From Magnetospirillum sulfuroxidans (lineage in GTDB: Bacteria; Pseudomonadota; Alphaproteobacteria; Rhodospirillales; Magnetospirillaceae): a DNA stretch of 64,000 nucleotides. The notes beneath the pieces were generated by a model. That model saw only the letters and a program-made list of their open reading frames with translations. It was not told the DNA's origin and ran no database searches. Shown here in pieces: positions 8,507 through 15,855 of this stretch. The position numbers and the translations under genes were made by a program. Each line of letters starts with the position of its first letter. Position 1 is the first letter of the stretch. The DNA is taken from assembly GCF_018224925.1 (NCBI RefSeq), contig NZ_JAGTUF010000005.1:124001-188000 (forward strand). Reading direction: 5' to 3'.

Positions 8507-8809
8507 TTAGACGCATAACGCACGTGCACACGGCCCATCCGCTTGGGTCAGCAACGACGGACGCGTCCTTTTTGGCGGAGAGTCGGTCATTGTGGGCCGA
8601 CAGCCCCTTAAGGGAGGTGGACATGGTTGTTCCGACCTGCGGAAGGCCTCAGATCCTTTCACGCAAATCCAGTATGTGACGGCGGTGCCGGAGCGCGGTT
8701 TTAGCGCTTCAACTGGCATTGCCGTGACATCCGCCGCACCCGCGTTGGAATGGCAGCATTCCGACGCGATGTCGCCGTTTTCTCGCCCTGCCGCGAGGAG
8801 GATTGCGTT
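8507..8809 (+). promoter_or_regulatory. Structured 5' leader, candidate speF RNA element
   Basis: About 300 bases separate the inferred transcription start from the ornithine decarboxylase ATG. In alphaproteobacteria a long conserved RNA element, the speF motif, is known upstream of this gene. Here a 12-bp hairpin (8741-8752 with 8757-8768, loop GCAG, one G-T pair) stands just before the ribosome binding site GAGGAGG (8795-8801), and a small uORF with a strong ribosome binding site lies at 8623-8679. Position and gene fit speF; I could not compare with the covariance model. Confidence 0.55.
8623..8679 (+). CDS. 18-codon leader peptide (uORF) in the decarboxylase leader
   Basis: An ATG at 8623 is preceded by AAGGGAGGTGGAC, close to an ideal ribosome binding site. 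It encodes MVVPTCGRPQILSRKSSM and stops with TGA. The site is better than those of many full genes here, so ribosomes should engage it. In enterobacteria the speF gene is controlled by ornithine sensing on a translated leader peptide; a parallel role here is an inference. It is too short to test by coding statistics. Confidence 0.4.
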   Translation: MVVPTCGRPQILSRKSSM

Positions 8810-10039
8810 ATGAGCCACATCCGTTCCCGTTTCACCATCGCCCCGCTGCGCCGCAGCCTTCAATCCCACCACAGCGTTTTCGTCGATGACGTGGTGCGGG
8901 CGCGCCGCCCCGACGTGCCGATGCATTGCCTGCGCCCGGCGACCTTGCGCGCCGCCGCCCGGACCTTTGTCGCCGGCTTTCCCGGCACCACCTTGTACGC
9001 GGTCAAGTGCAACCCTGACGCGGCGGTCTTGCGCGCTTTGTGGGATGGCGGCGTCCGTCATTTCGATTGCGCCTCGGCCGGCGAAGTGGCGTTGGTTCGC
9101 CGCACCCTGCCCCGCGCCCAAATTCACTTCATGCATCCGATCAAAGCCCGCGGCGCCATCCGCGAAGCCTGGGAACGGCACGACGTGCGCGATTTCGTCG
9201 TCGACAGCGCCGCCGAACTGAGCAAGATCATCGAGGAAACCCGCCACCGTCCCGGCCGTCTGGGCATCGTCGTCCGTCTGGCCCTGCCCAAGGGCGGCGC
9301 CCGCTATGACCTGTCGGGCAAGTTCGGCGCCAGCGTGGACGAAGCGATCGGCTTGCTGCGCATGGCCGCCGCCTGCGCCGGCCGCATCGGCCTCAGCTTC
9401 CATGTCGGCAGCCAGTGCGCCGATCCCTCGGCCTGGAGCCGCGCCCTGGCGCTGACCGCCGATGTTCTCGCCGGTTTCGGCCAGCCGGTGGATATCATTG
9501 ATGTCGGCGGCGGCTTTCCGGTCAGCTATCCCGATATCACCCCGCCGCCGCTAACGGCGTTTTTCGCCGCCATCGCCACCGGCTTCGCCCGCCTGGGCCT
9601 GCCCGCCACCACCCAATTGTGGTGCGAACCCGGTCGCGCCCTGGTGGCGCCGGGACAGTCGCTGGTGGTCCGCATCGACGGCCGCCGCGGCGATCATCTG
9701 TTCATCAATGACGGCATCTACGGCAGCCTGTCGGATGCGGGCATTCCCGCCTTCCGCTTTCCCTGCCGGCTGATCCGTGCTGACGGCACGTCCATTGCCG
9801 CCGACCAGCCTTTCGTCTTTTTCGGCCCGACCTGCGATTCCGCCGACCGCATGGATGGCCCCTTTGTCCTGCCGGCGGATGCCCAGGAGGGCGATTGGAT
9901 CGAAATCGGACAATTGGGAGCCTATGGCGCCAGCTTGCGCACCGGCTTCAACGGCTTTGACCAGTCATTGACGGTCGAAGTCGATGATTCCCCCATGCTG
10001 TCCACCCCAGGCTTTGGCCCCATGGCTATCGCCGCCTGA
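8810..10039 (+). CDS. Ornithine (possibly lysine/ornithine) decarboxylase, alanine-racemase fold
   Basis: The 409-residue PLP enzyme makes putrescine from ornithine. The PLP lysine is K66 in YAVKCNPD. Other fold-III signatures are FHVGSQC, VGGGFPVSYP, CEPGRALV and GPTCDSAD, whose cysteine is the catalytic residue of the partner subunit. The start at 8810 follows GAGGAGG. The eukaryotic-type ODC/LDC family includes enzymes that also use lysine, so substrate range is not settled. It lies between agmatinase and homospermidine synthase and is preceded by a long structured leader, so feedback by polyamines or ornithine is likely. Confidence 0.88.
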   Translation: MSHIRSRFTIAPLRRSLQSHHSVFVDDVVRARRPDVPMHCLRPATLRAAARTFVAGFPGTTLYAVKCNPDAAVLRALWDGGVRHFDCASAGEVALVRRTLPRAQIHFMHPIKARGAIREAWERHDVRDFVVDSAAELSKIIEETRHRPGRLGIVVRLALPKGGARYDLSGKFGASVDEAIGLLRMAAACAGRIGLSFHVGSQCADPSAWSRALALTADVLAGFGQPVDIIDVGGGFPVSYPDITPPPLTAFFAAIATGFARLGLPATTQLWCEPGRALVAPGQSLVVRIDGRRGDHLFINDGIYGSLSDAGIPAFRFPCRLIRADGTSIAADQPFVFFGPTCDSADRMDGPFVLPADAQEGDWIEIGQLGAYGASLRTGFNGFDQSLTVEVDDSPMLSTPGFGPMAIAA

Positions 10040-10100
10040 CCCCGCCGCCGCCCATGGATCGGGCGGCGATGTTTCACATTACCAGGGGAGGTATTCTGGT

Positions 10101-11510
10101 ATGAGCAACCTTGTTTCCTTCGACGGCCGCGTCGTCATCATCGGATTTGGCAGCTTGGGCCCCGGCGTTCTGCCGCTGCTGTTGCGCCACTTCAACCTGG
10201 ATGCGTCACGGGTGACCATCATCACCGCCGAGGAACGGGGTCACGATATCGCCGACAAATACGGCGTTACCTTCATCAACGACCCGCTGACCCCGGAAAA
10301 TTACCGCGACCGCCTGATTCCTTTGCTGAAAAAGGGCGATTTCCTGCTCAACGTGTCGGTTGACGTGTCATCGCTGGCGCTGATCGAACTGGCCTGGGAC
10401 GTCGGGGCCTTTTACCTGGACACCTGCATCGAACCTTGGGCCGGCGGCTATACCGACCCCGGCCTCAGCCCGTCGCAGCGCACCAATTACGCCTTGCGCG
10501 AAGCGGCGCTGAAACTGAAGGCGGCCGGCAAGCAACCCACCGCCATCATCACCAATGGCGCCAATCCCGGTCTGGTCAGTTTTTTCACCAAACAGGCGCT
10601 GCTTGACATCGCCCGCGACACCGGCATGGAAACCACCGTGCCGGCCAGCCGGCAGCAATGGGCGGAACTGGCGCAAAAGCTGGGCGTCAAGGTCATCCAT
10701 GTGGCCGAGCGCGATACCCAGGTATCGGCCACCCAGCCCAAGCAAAGGGGTGAATTCGTCAATACCTGGTCCATCGACGGCTTTGTCGGCGAAGGGTGCC
10801 AGCCGTCGGAATTGGGCTGGGGCAGCCATGAAAACCACTTCCCCGCCGATGGCCGCCGCCACGATTTCGGCAGCGATTGCGCCATCTATCTGATGCGGCC
10901 CGGCGCCAGCACCATGGTGCGGACGTGGACGCCGACCGAGGGGGCGTTCCAGGGTTTCCTGATCACCCACAACGAATCCATTTCCATCGCCGATTACTTC
11001 ACCTTGAAGGACGGCGATACCCTGCGCTATCGCCCGACCGTGCATTACGCCTATCACCCGTGCGACGCCGCCGTGCTGTCCCTGCACGAGCTGGCCGGCA
11101 AAACCTGGCGGCAGCAGCCCAAGCAGCGGCTGATGATGAACGAAATCAGCGCCGGCGTGGACGAATTGGGGGTTCTGCTGATGGGCCATGCCAAGGGCGC
11201 TTATTGGTACGGTTCGCAATTGTCCATCGCCCAGGCGCGGGAATTGTGCCCGCACAACAACGCCACCAGCTTGCAAGTCACCGCCACCATTTTGGCCGGC
11301 ATGGTGTGGGCGCTGGAAAACCCCGAACGCGGCCTGACCGAACCCGACGAAATGGATTTCCAACGGTGCCTGGAAATCGCCCGCCCCTATCTGGGGCCGG
11401 TACTCGGGGTTTATTCCGATTGGACCCCGCTGGAACGACGAGAAGAATTGTTCCCCGAGGATCTGGACCATGGCGATCCATGGCAGTTCAAGAATTTCCG
11501 GGTCGTTTGA
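10101..11510 (+). CDS. hss: Homospermidine synthase
   Basis: The 469-residue product starts at an ATG (10101) after GGGGAGG; a longer in-frame extension overlaps the decarboxylase gene and is rejected. The N-terminus has an NAD-binding Rossmann motif (VVIIGFGSLGPGVLPLLLRH). The family makes sym-homospermidine from two putrescines, or putrescine and spermidine, with NAD+ as a prosthetic group. Homospermidine replaces spermidine in many alphaproteobacteria. It directly follows the decarboxylase, so the two probably share a transcript ending at the hairpin at 11521-11540. Confidence 0.92.
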   Translation: MSNLVSFDGRVVIIGFGSLGPGVLPLLLRHFNLDASRVTIITAEERGHDIADKYGVTFINDPLTPENYRDRLIPLLKKGDFLLNVSVDVSSLALIELAWDVGAFYLDTCIEPWAGGYTDPGLSPSQRTNYALREAALKLKAAGKQPTAIITNGANPGLVSFFTKQALLDIARDTGMETTVPASRQQWAELAQKLGVKVIHVAERDTQVSATQPKQRGEFVNTWSIDGFVGEGCQPSELGWGSHENHFPADGRRHDFGSDCAIYLMRPGASTMVRTWTPTEGAFQGFLITHNESISIADYFTLKDGDTLRYRPTVHYAYHPCDAAVLSLHELAGKTWRQQPKQRLMMNEISAGVDELGVLLMGHAKGAYWYGSQLSIAQARELCPHNNATSLQVTATILAGMVWALENPERGLTEPDEMDFQRCLEIARPYLGPVLGVYSDWTPLERREELFPEDLDHGDPWQFKNFRVV

Positions 11511-11520
11511 CCGGTTGAAC

Positions 11521-11540
11521 AGAGGGGCGAAAGCCCCTCT
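11521..11540 (+). terminator. Intrinsic terminator after homospermidine synthase
   Basis: An 8-bp stem AGAGGGGC / GCCCCTCT with loop GAAA is followed by ACTCTTTT. It ends the polyamine transcript. Confidence 0.75.
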
Positions 11541-11696
11541 ACTCTTTTGGATATGGGGGAAAGACCTTAGCATTTTAGAAAGTATCAATAATAAAATTCG
11601 ATGTATTAGGGTTCACACCTGATTGTTACCTCATGTGATCCAAGCCATTCTTCGCTTCGTTCGGAAACGGGCAGATTGATGGATCAGGTGACAATC

Positions 11697-12098
11697 ATGC
11701 TGGTTACGTGGGATGACGATTACGGTCTGGGATACAAGGTGGTGGACGAGGGTCACGCCCTGGTCATCGACGCCATCAACAGATTGAACGTCGCCACCAG
11801 CCGCGCCCATCGCGACGGCGAGGTCGCCGGCCTGCTGCCGGTGCTGCACCACCGCCTGAGCCAACAATTCGCCGAGGAAGAAGCCCTGCTGCGCCTGTTG
11901 AATTCGGCCAATCTGGCCGAGCACATGGACGAACACGCCCGCTTTTTATCGGTCCTGGCCCATATCCGCCAATTGTTCAACGACGGCCAGGATGTCGCCA
12001 GCGTCTTGTTGCTTAATCTGGTCTGCCATCTGGTGTCGCATCTGCGCGGCACCGATTGGGACGAATTCGGCGATATCCGTCATCGCCAAGCCGCCTGA
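11697..12098 (+). CDS. Bacteriohemerythrin-like protein with one iron ligand replaced
   Basis: The product is about 133 residues, one hemerythrin domain (MLVTWDDDYGLGYKVVDEGH). Expected ligands are present in DEGHALVIDAI, EHMDEHARFL and VSHLRGTDWDE, but the usual H-F-x-x-E-E motif reads QQFAEEE, so one iron-ligating histidine is glutamine. Family members bind O2 or NO at a di-iron site; this one may bind iron differently or not at all. I chose ATG 11697 because CAGGTGA precedes it; ATG 11679 is an alternative. A complete hemerythrin is encoded at 54869. Confidence 0.8.
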   Translation: MLVTWDDDYGLGYKVVDEGHALVIDAINRLNVATSRAHRDGEVAGLLPVLHHRLSQQFAEEEALLRLLNSANLAEHMDEHARFLSVLAHIRQLFNDGQDVASVLLLNLVCHLVSHLRGTDWDEFGDIRHRQAA

Positions 12099-12154
12099 GT
12101 GTGACAGACGGAATTCCCGCCCCATAAATCGACACCCCCATTGGGCGCGGGAAT

Positions 12155-12187
12155 AGGAGGGAGTCTCGGGGGGCCGGACTCCCTCCT
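12155..12187. terminator. 11-bp hairpin downstream of the hemerythrin gene
   Basis: AGGAGGGAGTC (12155-12165) pairs perfectly with GACTCCCTCCT (12177-12187), with a G-rich loop TCGGGGGGCCG. It stands in the convergent gap before the ferredoxin gene. Confidence 0.55.
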
Positions 12188-12229
12188 TACATCGTATCGA
12201 GATCAATTCCCTTTGGCGACTTGGCCATA

Positions 12230-12263
12230 AAAAACCCCGGTGCCTGGTGGCGCCGGGGTTTTT
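12230..12263. terminator. Bidirectional intrinsic terminator
   Basis: AAAAACCCCGG (12230-12240) pairs with CCGGGGTTTTT (12253-12263), with further pairing inside. A-tract and T-tract on either side serve both the hemerythrin (plus) and ferredoxin (minus) transcripts. Confidence 0.85.
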
Positions 12264-12282
12264 CGTTCCATCTCGTGGAAAC

Positions 12283-12522
12283 TCAGCCGTGCAGGGCTTC
12301 GTACTTGGCCTGCAACTGGTCGGGGGTTTCCTCGGTCCCGATGACGATGCAATCGGCGGGGCAAACCAGCTGACATTGCGGGCTGTCCTCGGCGCCGACG
12401 CACTCGGTGCAGCGGTCCTCTTCGATGACATAGATCACGTCACCGGCGGAAATGGCGGTGTTGGGACAGACCGAAACACAAGCATCGCAGCTGGTGCAAT
12501 CTTCGGTGATCTTCAGCGACAT
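12283..12522 (-). CDS. 2[4Fe-4S] ferredoxin, YfhL/Allochromatium type
   Basis: The 79-residue protein starts at MSLKITEDCTSC with GGAGAG before the ATG. The first cluster motif is CTSCDACVSVCP. The second is CTECVGAEDSPQCQLVCP, with the longer Cys-Cys insert and the C-terminal extension typical of the Allochromatium vinosum / YfhL group, which has very low-potential clusters. It is a cytoplasmic electron carrier; the partner is not evident from the neighbours. It is transcribed alone, towards the bidirectional terminator. Confidence 0.93.
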   Translation of the reverse strand: MSLKITEDCTSCDACVSVCPNTAISAGDVIYVIEEDRCTECVGAEDSPQCQLVCPADCIVIGTEETPDQLQAKYEALHG

Positions 12523-12737
12523 AATTTCCTCTCCTTCAAACCCCTGTCGGCCATCCAAGACGCCCATGGGCATCCCCCCTTGGGGACGGCAAGCTTTGAC
12601 CATGCGTATAGCCATTCCAGGCTATCATTGACAATGACATTCAGCACTTTCTTAAACACAACACACGCATGCCATAATTGCGCCCAAGGCTCTGGACGGC
12701 TAGAAAGAAAATCAGTGGGAAGAGAGCGAGCTATCCG

Positions 12738-13193
12738 GTGATTGCCGTTACAGGGGTTATTGATACGATCGAAGCCGTTCACGACGCCGTCCGCCGCATG
12801 GAGGAAGGCGCCGCCCGGCATTATGAGCAATTGGCGCTGGCCGCCGAAGCGATGACCGCCCCCGAGGCGGCGACCACCTTGCGCAGCTTGGCCGCCGCCG
12901 CCCGCCGCCGGGCCAAAACCTTTTCCGGCAGCACCCTGCCCGCTTCCGCGCCGCCGCAATTGACCACGCCCTTCTCCCCCGACGGCTTGGCCCTGGAATC
13001 CTGGCAGGTGCTGGAACTGGCCCTGGACATGGAATATTCCATGCTGAACATGCTGGAAATGTTGCAAGCGATCGGGGAAACCGAAGAAATCCGGGCCGAA
13101 GCCGGCATCCTCGCCGAACGCAAGCGCCTGCATCTTGGCGAATTGGATCAGCGCCAGGACCACCAGCCCTCCCCCGCCGACGGTCAGGACTGA
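12738..13193 (+). CDS. Ferritin-like helical protein, possibly without a full metal site
   Basis: I use a GTG at 12738 (151 residues); the start is uncertain, as no strong ribosome binding site is seen. A good -35 (TTGACA, 12628-12633) lies upstream. The product is all-helical: VIDTIEAVHDAVRRMEEGAARHYEQLA resembles the first helix of rubrerythrin/ferritin-like proteins, and LDMEYSMLNMLEML plus AERKRLHLGEL resemble later helices. Some acidic/His ligand positions are present, but not the full ExxH pairs, so iron binding is doubtful. Its last bases overlap the converging gene at 13184. A second ferritin-like gene lies at 15266. Confidence 0.5.
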   Translation: MIAVTGVIDTIEAVHDAVRRMEEGAARHYEQLALAAEAMTAPEAATTLRSLAAAARRRAKTFSGSTLPASAPPQLTTPFSPDGLALESWQVLELALDMEYSMLNMLEMLQAIGETEEIRAEAGILAERKRLHLGELDQRQDHQPSPADGQD

Positions 13194-13846
13194 AATCCGG
13201 CCCCGATCCGCGCCGCCAGCGCCGCGCCCAGACCATCCATGGCAGCGGCACGGCGGGCCAGGGCGGCACGAACCGGCGGACAATCGCGGCCATGTGTCGC
13301 CAAGGTCGTCTGCGCCGTCTTGGCCAACACCGCCGCCAAGGCTTGGGCCTGAACCTGCGGTTCGGCGGCGGCGCGGGCCAGCAACACTTGAAGCGGGGTT
13401 TCCGCCAGCCAATCATCCAGCAAGGCGGTGATGCGATCCAAATAGACATCGGCGCCGGTGGCGAAAAACGCTGCCCACAGCATATCCACATGGACCGGAT
13501 GGGTCGGGATAAAGGTGGCGAAATCAGCGCCATTCTCGTCCATGGAGGCAGCCGCCGCTTCCCCCACCAATTTTTCCATCAACCGAGCCCGTGCCGAAAT
13601 ATGGCTGTAATTCAGGGCTTGGGCGACCATCTCGACTTTGACCGCGTCGCCCCCGCGCACCGCGTCGACCAACAACACCGCCACCTCTGGATCGGCATCC
13701 AGCACATGCGCCAAAAACACCGGCACGGTCAGGACGTTTTCGGCCCGCCAATCCCCGCCCACCTGCGGCGATACGAACAGCGCGACCATGGCCTGCGCAT
13801 CGGGAGACCGCCAATAGCTGGTCATAGCCACCTCAAAAATGCTCAT
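13184..13846 (-). CDS. Hypothetical helical protein
   Basis: The 220-residue frame starts at MSIFEVAMTSYWRSPDAQAM after GAGGAAAG; a start at MTSYWRS after GAGGTGG is also possible. I do not recognise the family. The sequence is alanine-rich and mostly helical, without signal peptide, membrane segments or obvious catalytic motif, and could be a helical-repeat scaffold. It converges with the ferritin-like gene at 12738, overlapping by 10 bases, and follows the DUF4010 membrane protein gene on the same strand by 38 bases, suggesting a two-gene operon. Confidence 0.6.
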   Translation of the reverse strand: MSIFEVAMTSYWRSPDAQAMVALFVSPQVGGDWRAENVLTVPVFLAHVLDADPEVAVLLVDAVRGGDAVKVEMVAQALNYSHISARARLMEKLVGEAAAASMDENGADFATFIPTHPVHVDMLWAAFFATGADVYLDRITALLDDWLAETPLQVLLARAAAEPQVQAQALAAVLAKTAQTTLATHGRDCPPVRAALARRAAAMDGLGAALAARIGAGFQS

Positions 13847-13884
13847 TCTTTCCTCTGATGCACTGAATTTGCATGGGTCCGATT

Positions 13885-15150
13885 CTAAAAACTGAAGCGG
13901 CCGATCAGCAGGCCAAGGCCGCCGCCGACAAGCACCGCCAGCATCACCCATCCGACCCGCCGCACCATCATCCCGCCGCACAAGCCGCCGACCAGGGCGA
14001 CCTTGACGCCGGTATTGACGAAGGCGGCGATGGTGATGCCGGTGGTCGCCACCGTCAAGGCCACTTCGCGCCCGCCCATCTGAACCATGGACAAGGCGAT
14101 GGCATCGACATCGGCCAGACCGGCCAGTGCCGACAGCAAATACAGACCCGTCGCCCCGGCCCACCGTTGCAAGGCCTGCGAAGCCAGCATGACCACCGCC
14201 AGCAATATGGCGAATTTGATCGCCATCCCCAGTTCGAACGGATTGGAAAGCGCAGTGGCGCCCGGCTTGGTTTCGTCTTCGCGCGCCCGCCACAATACCC
14301 ATGAACCAATGAACCCGGTCAGGGCCATGGCCCCCAACGGCAAGGCCAAACGCAGGCCAATCGGCTGATTGAGAACAAAAACGATCACCCATAGGCGCAC
14401 ATACATGGTGGCGTTGGCGACGGTGACGCCCGCCGCCAAAACCGGCTGCATGAGGGGCGAGACCTTGCCCATGCGGGCGAACGACACGGTCAGGGCCGTA
14501 CTTGACGCCAAGCCGCCAAACACCCCGGTCAGCAAGCTGCCGATACGCGGTCCGGCGATCTTGATGGCGAAATAGCCCAGGAACGAAATAAAGGCCACCA
14601 TCACCACCAGCAGCCACAGCTTATAGGGATTAAGCACCTCGCCGGGGCCATAGCCCTGATTGGGCAGCACCGGCAACATCACCACCGAAATCAGCAGCAG
14701 CTTGATGACGGCCCGCATTTCCAGACGATCCAAGCGCCGCACCCAGTCATGCAAGACATCCTTGGCGCCAAGAAAGGCGGTGGCGACGACGCCGCCGGCC
14801 GCCGCCGCCTGGCCTTCGCCCATGGCCGCCAGGGCCGCCAGGGCAAAAGCGGTCAGTTCGGCGATCTCGGTGGTGAAACCCACTTCCGGCCTGGCCCGCG
14901 CCCGCATGACATAGCCCGACACCACCATGGCGGCAACGGCGACAAAGCCCCCCAGCAACGCCAGCGGCCCCACCGTTTGGGTGAACCAGCCAACGACGCC
15001 GCCAAACAAGCCAATCAGGGAAAAAGTGCGAATACCAGCGGCGCGATGACCATCAGGGTCCTCACGTTTGTCCCACCCACGCTCGACCCCCATCAGCAAA
15101 CCGATGGACAGGGACAAGGCAAGGCGTTGATACAATTCCACATGTTCCAT
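13885..15150 (-). CDS. MgtC/SapB-DUF4010 family inner-membrane protein
   Basis: The 421-residue protein starts MEHVELYQRLALSLSIGLLMGVERGW, where the LxxGxxxGxERGW pattern marks the MgtC/SapB N-terminal region, and continues into a long DUF4010 domain with about ten more hydrophobic helices. Its role is unknown; MgtC relatives are tied to magnesium limitation and membrane potential. It is divergent from the rubrerythrin-like gene at 15266, with the shared 115-base gap as likely promoter region. Confidence 0.82.
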   Translation of the reverse strand: MEHVELYQRLALSLSIGLLMGVERGWDKREDPDGHRAAGIRTFSLIGLFGGVVGWFTQTVGPLALLGGFVAVAAMVVSGYVMRARARPEVGFTTEIAELTAFALAALAAMGEGQAAAAGGVVATAFLGAKDVLHDWVRRLDRLEMRAVIKLLLISVVMLPVLPNQGYGPGEVLNPYKLWLLVVMVAFISFLGYFAIKIAGPRIGSLLTGVFGGLASSTALTVSFARMGKVSPLMQPVLAAGVTVANATMYVRLWVIVFVLNQPIGLRLALPLGAMALTGFIGSWVLWRAREDETKPGATALSNPFELGMAIKFAILLAVVMLASQALQRWAGATGLYLLSALAGLADVDAIALSMVQMGGREVALTVATTGITIAAFVNTGVKVALVGGLCGGMMVRRVGWVMLAVLVGGGLGLLIGRFSF

Positions 15151-15265
15151 GCTGGTCCCCGGAGCGCCTGAAATCTTTTCTCATTGTCGTCACATGGGGC
15201 ATATTTGCAACCCCGCACACTTGGCCCCATATGTACTGATATTTCTTTGTCGGAGACCCTCGCCC

Positions 15266-15733
15266 ATGTCGGAACTTGCCCATTTTCTGGTTCATGCCTT
15301 GGCCTTGGAAAACCAAGCCGGCGAACGTTACGCAGAGCTGGCCCGGCAAATGGACGACAGCGGCGCCACCGAAATCGCCGCCCTGTTCGGCAAGATGAGC
15401 GAGTTTTCCCGCCTGCACGCCGGCGAGATCGACACCATCGCCCAAGACCATGCGCCACTGCCGGTCCTCCAGCCCTGGCAGTTCGAATGGACCACGCCCG
15501 AACCGCCGGAAGTGGGCGATCGCGCCTTGGCCAGCCCGGCCATGAGCGTCAGCCAAGCCTTGGGCTATGCCATCGCCAATGAACGGCGCGGCTGGGAATA
15601 TTACAACCACGTCGCCATTACCGCCGCCGATGCCGGCGCCCGCGCCCTGGCCCGCGATTTCGCCAGCGAGGAAGCCGAGCATGTGCTGACCCTGGAACGC
15701 TGGCTCAACACCTTGACCGGGCAAAAGGCATAG
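15266..15733 (+). CDS. Rubrerythrin-like/ferritin-like protein
   Basis: The 155-residue product begins MSELAHFLVHALALENQAGERY with GGAGA 11 bases upstream. Four helices carry the di-iron pattern of the ferritin-like fold: E in ALENQAGERY, HAGE in helix 2, NERRGWEYY in helix 3 and EEAEHVLTLE (ExxH) in helix 4. There is no C-terminal rubredoxin domain, so it is not a classical rubrerythrin. A role in peroxide or iron handling is likely from the family. A clear terminator follows at 15811. Confidence 0.8.
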   Translation: MSELAHFLVHALALENQAGERYAELARQMDDSGATEIAALFGKMSEFSRLHAGEIDTIAQDHAPLPVLQPWQFEWTTPEPPEVGDRALASPAMSVSQALGYAIANERRGWEYYNHVAITAADAGARALARDFASEEAEHVLTLERWLNTLTGQKA

Positions 15734-15810
15734 CCACTCTTGATATAAGGTCTTTTCCTTACCATGGGCTTTTGTAAGTCCTTGCGCTCTGCTATGGTGC
15801 GCACCTCAAC

Positions 15811-15838
15811 GCGACCCGTTCCGGGCCGCCTTTTTTTT
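15811..15838 (+). terminator. Intrinsic terminator with T8 tract
   Basis: GCGACCCG (15811-15818) pairs with CGGGCCGC (15822-15829) with one A-C mismatch, followed by C and eight T. It lies 18 bases before the next kinase gene's start, so it either ends the rubrerythrin transcript or attenuates the kinase gene. Confidence 0.75.
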
Positions 15839-15855
15839 GGATTGGGGTTATAGAC

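Noticed and set aside
10368-11588. A 406-codon frame on the minus strand
   Set aside because: It lies opposite homospermidine synthase, has no family motif and has the composition of an antisense shadow.
13847-14617. An N-terminal extension of the gene at 13184 into the DUF4010 gene
   Set aside because: The extension is an Arg/Gly-rich out-of-frame reading of the DUF4010 gene. An ATG with a ribosome binding site at 13846 gives a natural start.
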